Positions 22,301-33,694 of a DNA stretch of 64,000 nucleotides are shown piece after piece. Location of the stretch: contig CM039464.1 in NCBI GenBank assembly GCA_022414725.1, positions 15,648,368 to 15,712,367 of the forward strand. Reading direction: 5' to 3'. Below the pieces are notes generated by a model. It was not told the DNA's origin. It searched no databases and was given only the letters and a program-made list of their open reading frames with translations. Within the stretch, counting starts at the first letter, position 1. Each line of letters opens with the position of its first letter. A program made the translations under genes and the position numbers. Source of the stretch: Microglena sp. YARC. Its lineage: Eukaryota; Chlorophyta; Chlorophyceae; Chlamydomonadales; Chlamydomonadaceae.

Positions 22301-25300
22301 GAACTACAAAGTGTATCGAGAACCCAAATGCAAGTCATCCATTGATAAGAATTGCTAAGAAAACAGAATCATGCTTTTGGTGCGCAACCTATCTACCCCC
22401 CCCCCCCCCCCTCCCCCCCCCACACACCACCCCTGCTCACCTCCAAACACATCAGAGTGTGCGCTGATCTCAGCGCCATAGGTTTGCTCAAACAGGGGCC
22501 ATCGGATGATCTCGTGGTTGGTGACAGTTGCCAGGAGGGTTTTGTAGATGGGAAGGCCAGGTAGACGCTTGTCCTACAGAAACAAGGCAGAAGGGCAGCG
22601 TGAGGGACAGGGTACTTCAAATGGCCAAATTGGACAGCGCTTTAGCGCACTAGGGTTTAGGGTTTTTAGGGTTTAGGGTTCTAATCTCCGCCAATTTTCA
22701 GCGACGCTTGAGGCGCTGCGAGGACTTCTTTTTTCGACGACGGGTCGCCACTGCATCACCTTTTGTTGTTAAATGGCGACGCATGAACCTCCCCCCCCCC
22801 GGACTCCGAGCTTTGCCATGCGATGGCTACGCAACAATCCTGAAATCAGGCTTAAGTAGTTGAAGTAGCTACTCAACCTGGCCAACATGAAAAAGCCCTG
22901 AAGCGATCTCGCGAGGGATCTCAGTTTATAGATAGTTCATAGATTGCATGAAGAAGTTCGCATATAGATAGTTCATAGATCGATTATAGTTCACATACCG
23001 TACTGACACAAAAATAACAGTTTGATAGTGACGGATTGATAAAGTAGGGCGTCGAAACAGGGTGTGGAGTTAAGAGAACCTTCCCATTTGATTGCTCTGG
23101 GGAAGGCTACCATAATATTGAAGCTAGCAGTACTCACTGCCTTGGTTGAGGCCAACAATGATCTCATAGGTCATAGATAGTTCATATATTGCATTTAGTT
23201 CGCACATAGATAGTTCATATATTGCATTTAGTTCGCACATAGATAGTTCATAGATTGCATTTAGTTCGCACATAGACAGTTCTTATATTATATTTAGTTC
23301 GCACATATAGGGTTAATAGATTGCTTTAGTTCGCAGATAGATAGTTCTTATATTGTATTTAGTTCGCAGATAGATAGTTCTTATATTGTATTTAGTTCGC
23401 ACATAGATAGTTCTTATATTGTATTTAGTTCATAGATTGTTTTTAGAGTTCATAGATTGTATTTAGTTCATAGATTGTATTTAGAGTTCATAGATTGTAT
23501 TTAGAGTTCATAGATTGTATTTAGTTCATAGATTGTATTTAGTTCATAGATTGTATTTAGTTAGCACATAGATAGTTCTTATATCGAATATAATTCGCTT
23601 ACCGTACTGACACCAAATTTCACGGTTCGATAGTGAGGGATAGATAAACAAGGCCTAGCAACAGAGCGTGGAGTGAAGGAACCTCCCGTTGGATTGCTAC
23701 GGGAAAGGCCACTGTAACAGTGAAGTACTCACCGCCTTGGCTGAGGTCAGCAATGGTCTCATAGTTCATAGATAGTTCATAGATTGCATTTAGTTGGCAT
23801 ATAGATAGTTCATAGATTGCACGTCGATAGTTCATAGATCGCGCACGGGTAGTTGATAGATCACACATAGATAGTTCATAGATCGCGCACAGATACTTGA
23901 TAGATCACACAGATAGTTCATAGATCGCGCACGGATAGTTGATAGATCACACATAGATAGTTCATAGATCGCAGATAGTTGGCATATAGATAGTTTATAG
24001 ATCACATTTAGTTGGCTTATAGAAGTTCCACATAGATAGTTCATAGATCAAATATAGAGGGGGTCGGTAATATGATATCATGTCATCATATGATATCATA
24101 TGATGCCGGTGGTCTAACTAGGTAACTTTGGCCTGGGCCATCATATCATATGATATTAAATCATATGGTTTTTGTATGATATCAAATGATATCATACTCG
24201 CCTTTGGTCAACATGATTTACCGTTCCCTAAATATAGATAGTTGATACTCACTGCCTTGGTTGATGTCAACAATGTGGTTCTGTCACTGCTACTTCCTTC
24301 TGCTGTCGAGTAGCTGGGTGCCAGCACCAGAAACCAACAGATTCGCTTGAGGATCTGAAGGAGACAAGGGTTGTGAGGGAGGAATGATATGAGCATGAAT
24401 ACATAAATAGTCCGCCTTATTTCAAGACATGAGGTTGAGGGGGCAGCCTGTTTGCTTTCACTCAAAGTCCAATTTGTGCCAACAGATTCGCTTGAGGATC
24501 TGAAGGAGGAAAGGGTTGTGAGGAAGGAATGGCATGAGCATGAATAAATAAATAGTACGCCACACTACGAGGCGCAGTATGGCGTACATATATATAAATA
24601 GGGTATAGGGTTTTAGGGTTTAGGTAGGGTTTAGGATTCATATATATATATAAATGGATATCATTTTGTGCCAACAGTGTTTGCTTCAGGGTCTGAAGGA
24701 GGAATGGGTTGTGAGGGAGGAATGGCATGAGCATGAGCAAGAAAAATTGTAATCAATTTGTGCCAACAGTGTTAGCTTCAGGGTCTGATGGTGGAAAGGG
24801 TTGTGAGGGAGTAATGGCATGAGCATGAGCAATAAACATGGATATCAATTTGTGCCAACAGTCTTTGCTTCAGGGTCTGAAGGAGGAATGGGTTGTGAGG
24901 GAGTAATGGCATGAGCATGAATGACACATGGAAATCAATTTGTTCCAACAGTATTTGCTTCAGGGTCTGAATGAGGAAAGGGTTGTGAGGGAGGAATGGC
25001 ATGAGCATGAGCAAGAAACATGGATATCAATTTGTGTCATCAATATTGACTTTAGGGTCTGAGGGAGAAAAGGGTTGTGAGGGAGTAATGGCACGAGCAT
25101 GAATGACACATGGAAATCAATTTGTGCAAACAGTATTTGCTTCAGGCTCTGAAGGAGAAAAAAGGTTGTGAGGGAGTAATGGCATGGGCATGAATAAAAC
25201 ATGGATATCAATTTGTGTCATCAGTATTTACTTCAGGGTCTGAATGAGGAAAGGGTTGTGAGGGAGGAATGGCATGAGCATGAGCAAGAAACATGGATAT

Positions 25301-27977
25301 CAATTTGTGTCATCAGTATTTACTTAAGGGTCTGAAGGAGGAAAGGGTTGTGAGGGAGTAATGGCATGGGCATGAATGAAACATGGAAATCAATGTGTGT
25401 CATCAGTATTTACTTTAGGGTCTGAAGGAGAAAGGGGTTGTGAGGGAGTAAAGGCACGAGCATGAATGACACATGGAAATCAATTCGTGCCAACAGTGTT
25501 TGCTTCAGGGTCTGAAGGAGAAAGCGGTTGTGAGGGAGTAATGGCATGGGCATGAATGAAACATGGAAATCAATGTGTGTCAACAGTATTTGTTTGAGGA
25601 TCTGAAGGAGAAAGCGGTTGTGAGGGAGTAATGGCATGGGCATGAATGAAACATGGAAATCAATTCGTGCCAACAGTATTTGCTTTAGGGTCTGAAGGAG
25701 AAAAAAGGTTGTGAGGGAGTAATGGCAGGAGCATGAATGAAACATGGAAATCAATTTGTGTCAACAGTATTTGTATGAGAATCTGAAGGAGAAAGCGGTT
25801 GTGAGGGAGGAATGGCATGAGAATAAGCATGAGCATGAATTAAAAATTAAAATCAATTTGACTTTTGGGGGCCCTAAAGCTGCTATTAACGCCCCCAAGG
25901 CTACTAGGAACACCATGGTGTGTCGTCAAGACAATGGTTAATTTCATTCAAAAGAGCCTTGTCTCTTACCGGGGCCCACTTCTCCTCATCCTCGGCAATC
26001 GACTCAACCTCATAGATAGACTTTAAGCTGCGGCAGACCTCCAGGTAGTTGTTGGAGTGTGCGTAGTAGCGAATCATGAGCTCGTAGTAACGGAGCTTCA
26101 GCTCAGGTAGGGAGGCAATACCCTGCAACGGAGAGGACATAAATAAATAAATAAATACACGAATAAATAAATAAATGCAATACCCTGCAACGGAGAGGAC
26201 GTAAATACATAAGTAAATAAACAAATATATTAATACACGGATAAATAAATAAATGCATTACCCTGCGTTAGAGAGGACGTAAATACATAAATAAATACAC
26301 GAATCAATAAATAAATGCAATACCCTGCAACGGAGAGGACGTAAATAAATAAACAAATAAATACACGAATAAATCAATAAATAAATGCAATACCCTGCGT
26401 TAGAGAGGACGTAAATACAGAATAAAGATATAAATACACGAATAAATAAATAAATGCAATACCCTGCAACGGAGAGGACATAAATAAATACATAAATAAA
26501 CGCAATACCCTGCATCAGAGAGGACGTAAATAAATAAATAAATTATGTTTAAGGTAGTTCAGGGAAAACAATATCGTACTGCTCCTCAAAGTTATCAGGC
26601 GACAGATCATACAATTTCATCCGATACATTGCACTATGTATCAAAGTGTATCATATGATAGCTGGATAGTGGCTGGAGTTGGGGTGTGTGCGGGGGGCTG
26701 GAGATGGGTAGGGGCTGGAGGTGGTGGTGGTGGGGGCCTGGAGTGTTAGCTGAAAACCCTAAAACTGTTACGCCTTATGACAAGGCGTGAGGTTGAGTGG
26801 GCTAGCCTGTTTGCTTGCGCTGGGGCCGACCACTCATAAGGGCAGAAAGGGTTGTAACTGATGTTACTGATTTCTGTATCCCAGTCTTTACCTCCTCAGC
26901 AATCTCACCACCCGCACATGACACACTCTTTTCTTGTCCAGTGACCCCAGGTTCACACCAAACCCCCCTACATGCTCTCACTCTTTCCTTTCTCAGTGAC
27001 CTCAGGTCCCCCCCGGACCCACACACACGTAGTTCTTCAGTTCTTACATCCTCAGCAACTTCAGCACACACATCCTAACACTAGGTGTCACAGACCTTTC
27101 TAACTAAGTGACCTCAGTCCCCCTTCCAAGGCCCACTCTCACAGTGCTTAAGGTCTTATCTCAGCTGTCTCAGCCCCCCCCCACCCCCCCCCACTGAGTC
27201 ATCGTCCTATCCCACTAAGTCACTCCAGCCCTCTTCCAAGGCCCACTCTCGTAGTGCTTTAGGTCTTCTCTTAGCGGTCTCAGCCCCCCCCCCCCCCCCC
27301 CCCCCCACACACACACACTGTGTCACTGTCCTATCCCACTAATTCACTTCAGTCCCCCCTGCGCCGCGCTATCTCCAACTGCTCCAGGCCTTACCTCATC
27401 AGTAGCCCCCCCCCCCCCCCCCCCCCCCCCCCACACACACACCCACTGTGCCACTGTCCTATCGCACTTCAGTCACTTCAGTCCTCTAACGCTGTCTCAA
27501 CTGCTCTAGCCCTTACCTCGTCAACAGCCGCCCCCCACCACACACCCACTGTGACACTGTCCTATCCCACTACGTCACTTCAGTCCCCCCTACACCGCGC
27601 TATCTCGAAATGCTCCAGGCCTTACCTCATCAGTAGCCCCCCCCCCCCCCCCCCCCCACACACACACCCACTGTGCCACTGTCCTATCGCACTTCAGTCA
27701 CTTCAGTCCTCTAACGCTGTCTCAACTGCTCTAGCCCTTACCTCATCAACAGCCCCCCCCCCACACACACTGTGTGACTGTCCTATCCCACATAGTCACT
27801 TCAGTTCCCCAAAACCGCTCTATCTCGAAATGCTCCAGCCCTTACCTCATCAACAGCCCCCCCCCCCCCCCCCCCCCCCCACACACACACACTGTGTGAC
27901 TGTCCTATCCCACATAGTCACTTCAGTTCCCCAAAACCGCTCTATCTCGAAATGCTCCAGCCCTTACCTCATCAACA

Positions 27978-28021
<44 letters not shown>

Positions 28022-28447
28022 ACTGTGTGACCGTCCTATCCCACTAAGTCAATTCAGTCCCCCCTGCACCGCGCTATCTCCAACTGCTCCAGGCCTTACC
28101 TCATCAGCAGCCCCCACTCACCAACCCACTGTGTCACCGTCCTATCCACTAAGTCACTTCAGTCCCCCCTGCACCGCGCTATCTCCAACTGCTCCAGGCC
28201 TTACCTCATCAACAGCCCCACCCCCACCCCACACACCCCACACACTGTGTCACCGTCCTATCCCACTAAGTCACTTCAGTCCCCCCTGCACAGCGCTATC
28301 TCCAACTGCTCCAGGCCTTACCTCATCAACAGCCCCCCCCCCCCCCCCCCCCACACACACTGTGTGACCGTCCTATCCCACTTAGTCACTTCAGTTCCCC
28401 CAGCACCGCGCTATCTCCAACTGCTCCAGGCCTTACCTCATCAACAG

Positions 28448-28478
<31 letters not shown>

Positions 28479-31400
28479 ACACGCCCACTGTGTCACTGTC
28501 CTATCCCACTAAGTCACTTCAGTCCCCCCTGCACCCCGCTATCTCGAAATGCTCCAGGCCTTACCTCATCAGCAGCCTCAATGGCAGTCCCCTCGATGCC
28601 AATCTCTCCCTTGCCCTCTCCTTTGCGCTCTGTAAACGCCCTGGGGCTGATCTTCTTGGACAGGATGTGGGCGCGAATGTAGTCCTTCTTGTCCAGGCAC
28701 AGTCGGACCTACAGCAGAGGGATGTTGCGGGTGTGTTGGTGTTGGTGTGCTGGTGTTGGTGCGTTGGTGTGTTGGTATGGTGCTGGTGGTGTTGGTGAGC
28801 GTTTTACATGTTTGTGGTCGGTTTGTGTTCTGTGGTCGCGGATGTAGTCCTTCTTGTCCAGGCACAGTCGGACCTACAGCAGAGGGATGTTGAGGGTGTG
28901 CTGCTGGTGGTGGTGATAGTGGTGGTGTGGTGCTGGTGGTGTGTTGATGGTGGTGGTGTGGTGTTACTGGTGGTGTGGTGGCGGTGGTGGTAGTTTGGTG
29001 AGCGTTTGTGCTGTTCTGTGGTTGTGCTGCGTGGTAATGGTGGCAGTGCTTGAGGTAGTAGTAGTGTTAGTGTTAGTGCTAGAAATGGTGGTGGTACTGT
29101 AGGTGCGGATGTAGTCCTTCTTGTCCAGGCGCAGTCGGACCTACATCAGAAGGATGTTGCGTGTGGTGAGTGTTTATACATGTGTGTGTTGTTTGGTGAG
29201 CGTTTATAAATGTTAGTGCTGTTTGGTGAGCGTTTATACATGTTTGTGTTGTTTGGTGAGCGTTTATGAATGTTAGTGCTGTTTGGTGAGCGTTTATACA
29301 TGTTTGTGTTGTTTGGTGAGCGTTTATAAATGTTAGTGCTGTTTGGTGAGCGTTTATACATGTTTGTGTTGTTTGGTGAGCGTTTATAAATGTTAGTGCT
29401 GTTTGGTGAGCGTTTAGACATGTTTGTGTTGTTTGGTGAGCGTTTATACATGTTTGTGTTGTTTGGTGAGCGTTTACAAACGTTAGTGCTGTTTGGCGAG
29501 CGTTTATACATGTTTGTGTTGTTTGGTGAGCGTTTATAAATGTTTGTGCTGTTTGGCGAGCGTTTATAAATGTTTGTGTTGTTCTGCAGTAATGTTGTGT
29601 GGTTGATGTGCGTTGTGTGGGACTTGACCTGTTCCAGAATGACATGCAGTGTATGTGTGTGTGCCGTGGGGTGATTTTGATGTGCATGCGTGGCATGAGT
29701 GAGTGTGGGTGCAGTGGGATGCTTTTGTTGGGCATGCAGGGAAGCATGTGTGTGTGTGTACCCAGCAGGTAGGTGCCGAGTCATACCTGCTACTGAATGA
29801 CATGCTGTGTATTTGTGTGTGCTGTGGGGTGCTTTTAATGTACATGCATGGCATGAGTGAGTGAGTGTATGTGCAGTGGGGTCCTTATGTTGGGCATGCA
29901 TGGGAGCATGTGCGTGTGTGTAAGCAGGCGCATAGGTGCCGACTTATACCTGCACCTGAGTGACATGCTGTGGGATGCCTGTGTTGCACATGCTGGCAAG
30001 CTTGTGCGGCATGACAAGAGAGTGTGTGTGTGAGAGTGTGTGCAGGCCAACAGGGGGCGTAAATGTGCAGGCCAAATGGGGGTGCCGGCGTGCAGGCCAA
30101 CATGGGGGTGCATGTGTGCAGACTGTCGGGGGGTGTATGTGTGCAGACTGTCGGGGGGTGTATGTGTGCAGACTGCCAGGGGGTGCATGTGTGTACGTGC
30201 CAAATCATACCTGCTCCAGGATGAGATACTGTGGGGTGCCTATGTTGCGCATGCAAGAAAGCTTGTGCGGCATGAAGAGAGAGTGTGTGTGTGTGAGTGG
30301 GTGCAGGCCAACAGAGAGTGTGTGTGTGTGTGTGTGTGTGTGTCTACTTGCCGAGTCATACCTGCTCCAGGATGAGTTACTGTGGAAAGCCTATGTTGCG
30401 CGTGCTGGCAAGCTTGTGCAGCATGACGAGAGAGGGTGTGTGTGTGTGTGCGTGGGTGCAGGCCAACAGAAAATGTGTGTGTGTGTTTGTCTACTTGCCA
30501 ATCATACCTGCTCCAGGATGAGTTACTGTGGAAAGCCTATGTTGCGCGTGCTGGCAAGCTTGTGCAGCATGACGAGAGAGTGCGTGTGTGTGAGTGGGTG
30601 CAGGCCAACAGAGAGTGTGTGTGTGTGTGTGTGTCTACTTGCCGAGTCATACCTGCTCCAGGATGAATGCAATCTTCTCAGTCTTAGCCATGGCTCCGAA
30701 TGTCTCCACGGGTACCTCCTGCAAAGTATCTGCTGCCTCGTTGATGTTGCCCTCCGCCTCGTAGGTGGCTGCCAGGCGACGGGTCAATCTAGCGCGCTCA
30801 ATCTCTACAAAGATCTGTGCAGGGGGTGGGTGGTGACGGGTTACTGGTATTGCTGTTGGTGGTTATGGTGGGTGCTGGCGGGTTACTGAGATTGCTGGTG
30901 GTGAAGGTGGGTGGGTGGATGGGGGTCTCTTGTGAGCCAGAATTCGGGTCAGATGCCTAGTTGATGTTGCCCTCCGCCTCATAGGTGGCTGTAAGGCAAC
31001 GGGTCAATCTAGCACGCTCAATCTCTACAAAGATCTGTGCAACGGGTGGTTGGTGGCGTGTTGCTAGTGGTGAAGGTTATGGTCATGGTGGGTGGATGGG
31101 GGTATGTTTTTAGACTGAATTCGGGTTACTGATGTTGTAGTTGACGAAGGTCATGGTGGGGGGGTGGATGGGGGTTTTGAGTCATCATTGGGGCAACTGG
31201 TGTTACTGTTGATGAAGGTGATGTTGATGTTGATGGTGGGTGGGCGGATCCGGGTCTCTTATGAGTCAGAATCCGTCAAACTTAGGGTGAGGTTGTCAAT
31301 CAGCTAGGCACTTACGTAGAATGTTACCTAACACATCGATATATGTTGATCCACTAGCCATGCTAATTTCACACATTTCAGTTTATACCGACACATTAAA

Positions 31401-33694
31401 CGGATTGGACTGCCATGTGCATGAAACTAATCTCACCATGCCCTAGGTGATGACAAGCAGAGTCTTTCTCCAATACCGGTTGTCATGCTAGTGCCATAGC
31501 TTGCAATTTGTCACTACAAAACAGACAGCCATGTTTGCCAGGCTCAATGTCTCCAGCTTTTGACCTAGCTCCTCTCCTATCCACCTTAATCAAACACTGC
31601 AAACAAGGACTACGAGATGAAACAGCTCTCACCTTGCCCCCAGTGACGAAAAGCAGCGTCTTTATCCAATACCAATTGTCATGCCAGTCCCATAGCTCGC
31701 AATTTGTAACTAAAAAAACAGACAGCAATTTGGGCCAGGCTCTATGTCTCCAGCCATGGACCTAGCTCCCCTCCTACCCACCTTAATCAAACACTGCAAA
31801 CAAGGACTACAAGATGAAACAGCTCTCACCTTGCCCCCAGTGACGACAAGCAGTGTCTTGATCCAATAACGGTTGTCATGCAAGTCCCATAGCTTGCAAT
31901 TTGTAACTACACAAACATGCAGCCATGTGTGCCAGGCTCAATGTCTCCAGCCTTGGACCTAGCTCCCCTCCTATCCACCTCAATCAAACACTGCAAACAA
32001 GGACTAGAAGATACAACAGCTCTCACCTTGCCCTCAGTGACAACAAGCAGTGTCTTGATCATAGACATCTTGGTCTCCTTGTCGGGAGCAGAATCTAGGA
32101 ATCCGATGGCCTGGCGCACAAACGCTTGTACAGCCTGCACAGTAAGGGAAGAAACAGTGGACGAAGTAATGTCCATGCATTGATGTGGACCAGTGTCTTG
32201 GCCATAGATATCTTGGTCTCCTTACTGGAAGTCGAATCTAAGAATCTTATGGCCTGGCGAACGGAGGCTTGTACAGCCTGCAAGGTAACCAATGAAACAG
32301 TTGACAAAGTAATGTGCATGCATTTATGTGGACCAGTGTCTCAATCATAGACAACTTGGTCACTTTGTCGAGAGCAGAATCAAGGAATCTGATGGTCTGG
32401 CACACAAATGCTTGTGCAGCCTGCAAGGTCATGGACTGACCTGAGTAGATAAACTAATGTGCATTGGGGGGTGCGTTGGGGGGTGCCACCCACTGGGTGG
32501 GTGACAGGTGCAGAGGATTTACCAAGGTGTAGAAGCTTATGCGTTTGCGGTGGACTATCCCAGGTACCCAGAACACCATCGAGTATGTGTTGACCCAGAT
32601 CACTATCTCGCTGTACCTGCGTTTAATAGCCAGGCAAGCAAGTACTACAGTATTAGGGTGGACCGCAAAGTATCCGCGAAGATGGTGTTGGGTGCAAAGG
32701 TAAGGACACTGATCGGGGCGAGAAACGCAGACCGTAGGGCTTTGAACAAACATATCTATGTTGTATGTACCTGCTGCAGCTGTGATATTCTCCTAGGCAG
32801 CAACATCTCATTCTGCAAATTTATTTATGTTCTCATGAAAACATACTCAAACCTTGCAAGTCGGGTAAACAGTCACACAGATGATTTGTCAATGTTGATC
32901 GCCATTTGTTAGTTGGTGTTCCACACTTGATGTGTGTAAATCATCCCACCACCCTTGCACTAACATCAACCTACACACCTGCTTCAGCTGCGATCGTCGC
33001 TTGGACAGCAGTATCACATTCTCATCAAGAAGCTTCCAGTCCTTGGCTTCAAAGCAAGCAGTGAGGATAGCAGTGCAGCAGGCCTTGGTGGCAGTGATGT
33101 CTTCTGCCAAGCGGCTAGACTTTTCCAAATTCAGAAGGCCTTCGAGGGCAGCATGGAGCTTATCCTGATAGTGGAAAAGGGGATAGCCTTGAGTGAACTG
33201 GATAGGGAGAGAATGGGATAGGATGGGGATGGGATGGAAAGAAATGGAGGGGAAGGTTTTTGTTAAGGATTTGCTACAGACTTCCATAATTATCAGAGTC
33301 ATCAGCGAGGTGGCCTGAAGGATTCCAAGCAAGAGAATTGTAACTGGAATGCCTAGATCTGGGAGCTTCAGAGGCCAAGGCATGGGGGAGGGAAGCTACA
33401 GGGGCATTGAGCTAGGATGATCCCTTCTTGCACACTGGGATTGGACAAGGCCACCTTGAATAGCGCTGGAGCAAATTGTAGTGTGGATCATTCAGGTGCT
33501 TGCATTGCGCTGGCGAAGGATCGAGCAGAGGCAAGGGACAGGACGCACGATCTGACCTGCTGCTTGGCTAGATCCACGAAGCCAGCAATATCGGCGTTGA
33601 GCTTCGTCATATCTACGGCTCCTTTCTTCACCTCCGCTTCGCGAGCGTCTTCATCCACATGGATATTTGAAACGGTAACATCGTCTAGTTCCAT
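19309..33694 (-). CDS. RPN5: 26S proteasome regulatory subunit RPN5 (PSMD12)
   Basis: Non-ATPase lid subunit of the 19S regulatory particle, which scaffolds the RPN11 deubiquitinase lid. Ten exons (genomic order reversed): 33557-33694, 32979-33164, 32027-32134, 30653-30814, 28565-28708, 25970-26122, 24253-24354, 22441-22573, 20539-20666, 19309-19539. They sum to 1485 nt = 494 aa plus TAG, phases agreeing at every GT-AG junction. Diagnostic strings: [85 protein letters not shown] (PCI winged-helix part, about residues 380-410) and the C-terminal helix [13 protein letters not shown]. Length is slightly above the 440-460 usual, partly from a Gly/Glu/Lys-rich insert at about residues 226-246. Introns are phase 0 except the one between exons 8 and 9 (phase 1). 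No lesion seen. Divergent from the SRPBCC gene, convergent with HSP90. Confidence 0.95.
19540..20538 (-). other. RPN5 intron 9 with inverted element A
   Basis: Contains element A in inverted orientation (about 19776-19975: GCGACGGAGCGACAGG... to gggggggctccgcc) and CAG/C-rich simple sequence at 20445-20500. No gene. Confidence 0.75.
20668..21165 (-). repeat. 45-bp minisatellite at RPN5 exon 9 acceptor
   Basis: About 11 near-identical 45-bp units (gggttacagaatcgggtcat...) directly beside the exon 9 acceptor. Since 45 is a multiple of 3, both strands show long open frames; these are not genes. Confidence 0.95.
21380..21900 (-). repeat. Three echoes of exon 9 acceptor plus MITE D copy 1
   Basis: The exon 9 acceptor edge (gagaagcgttatctgttgggtc) recurs at about 21381-21402, 21511-21532 and 21866-21887. 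Between them, 21638-21859 is a MITE D copy: TAGGGAACGGCAAAT start, many ATCATATGAT palindromes, 'attgccgacc' end. Confidence 0.85.
21901..22440 (-). other. Rest of RPN5 intron 8
   Basis: Unique-looking, with local repeats of 'tctcaggcca' (22215-22285) and a C/T-rich tract before the exon 8 donor. Nothing else. Confidence 0.5.
22574..22920 (-). repeat. Interstitial TTTAGGG tract and element fragments
   Basis: 22645-22680 has several TTTAGGG-type units, preceded by a fragment resembling MITE B ('caaattggacagcgcttta') and followed by an element A fragment ('tctccgccaattttcagcgacgc'). Confidence 0.65.
22921..24058 (-). repeat. Minisatellite plus exon 7 donor echoes in RPN5 intron 7
   Basis: Units around 'catagatagttcatagattg' and 'catttagttcgcac' fill the intron. 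The exon 7 donor edge (actcactgccttggttga) recurs at about 23134-23152 and 23729-23747, each followed by the repeat, versus the true donor at 24248-24265. Confidence 0.85.
24059..24230. mobile_element. hAT-like MITE family D, copy 2
   Basis: 172 bp of ATCATATGAT-type palindromes with ends GGGGGTCGGTAAT / ATTTACCGTTCCCTA, flanked by a perfect 8-bp duplication AATATAGA (24051-24058 and 24231-24238). It sits just inside RPN5 intron 7 beside the exon 7 donor. Confidence 0.9.
24470..25870 (-). repeat. About 13 tandem echoes of exon 7 acceptor
   Basis: Units of about 100-120 bp each carry the first bases of exon 7 and its acceptor (gaggatctgaaggag on the plus strand) plus intron sequence 'gttgtgagggagtaatggcatgagcatgaat'. 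The true junction is at 24354/24355. A telomere-like run (about 24598-24635) interrupts the array. Confidence 0.9.
26123..26540 (-). repeat. Tandem echoes of exon 6 acceptor
   Basis: The junction sequence gcaataccctgc(aacg/gtta)gagaggac recurs about seven times with AAATAAAT-rich spacers, starting from the true acceptor at 26122/26123. Confidence 0.9.
26541..27100 (-). other. RPN5 intron 5, unassigned part
   Basis: GGT-rich stretch near 26690-26740. The segment at about 26770-26820 resembles one at 24415-24455 ('gcctgtttgct'). No gene. Confidence 0.45.
27100..28564 (-). repeat. Tandem echoes of exon 5 donor with poly-C
   Basis: About ten units of 110-120 bp: gctccaggccttacctcatcaacagcc (exon 5 donor edge on the plus strand), a C run of 8-30, CA repeats, then 'gtcctatcccactaagtcacttcagtcccc'. 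The true donor is at 28564/28565. Long open frames here are artefacts. Confidence 0.95.
28709..29160 (-). repeat. Echoes of exon 5 acceptor
   Basis: The first 37 bp of exon 5 plus acceptor (gatgtagtccttcttgtccagg...cggaccta) recur at about 28838-28890 and 29106-29150, separated by GTGGT-rich sequence. Confidence 0.9.
29161..29585 (-). repeat. 30/60-bp minisatellite in RPN5 intron 4
   Basis: About 14 subunits of 30 bp (gtttggtgagcgtttata...), alternating two versions in a 60-bp higher-order period. Open frames through it are low complexity. Confidence 0.95.
29630..30652 (-). repeat. Tandem echoes of exon 4 donor
   Basis: The exon 4 donor edge (tcatacctgctccaggatga) recurs at about 30207, 30357 and 30505 and, more degraded, near 29626, 29785 and 29945, with GTGTGT-rich spacers and 'gtgcaggccaacag' units. 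The true donor is at 30652/30653. Confidence 0.9.
30815..32026 (-). repeat. RPN5 intron 3: exon 4 acceptor and exon 3 donor echoes
   Basis: About 30955-31045 duplicates ~90 bp around the exon 4 acceptor (ttgatgttgccctccgcctc...gatctgtgca). Exon 3 donor-side echoes (caccttgcccccagtgacgacaagcagtgtcttgatc type) lie at about 31435-31480, 31630-31680 and 31826-31870 in ~200-bp units. Confidence 0.9.
32135..32450 (-). repeat. Two echoes of most of RPN5 exon 3
   Basis: About 32188-32285 and 32328-32430 copy the 5' two thirds of exon 3; translations still read [15 protein letters not shown] and [15 protein letters not shown] against [15 protein letters not shown] in the true exon. They are substitution-decayed. 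Confidence 0.9.
32508..32912 (+). other. Unassigned open frame inside RPN5 intron 2
   Basis: Plus-strand 134-codon open frame, antisense to RPN5. The first ~65 residues ([20 protein letters not shown]..., [19 protein letters not shown]) look more like protein than the rest, but I recognise no family. The 3' part overlaps an echo of the exon 2 donor edge (about 32768-32825), so at least that part is not coding. Confidence 0.25.
33165..33556 (-). other. RPN5 intron 1
   Basis: Unlike the other introns, no exon echo or minisatellite is evident; only a short ggatgggatgg run near 33215-33240. Confidence 0.6.

Noticed and set aside
22645..22680. Chromosome end
   Set aside because: Only a few TTTAGGG units inside an RPN5 intron; interstitial.
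27320..28798. Proline/histidine-rich open frames
   Set aside because: They run through poly-C and CA repeats of the exon 5 donor echoes on the non-coding strand.
29079..29901. 222-251-codon open frames on minus
   Set aside because: Products of the 30/60-bp minisatellite and GT-rich intron sequence.
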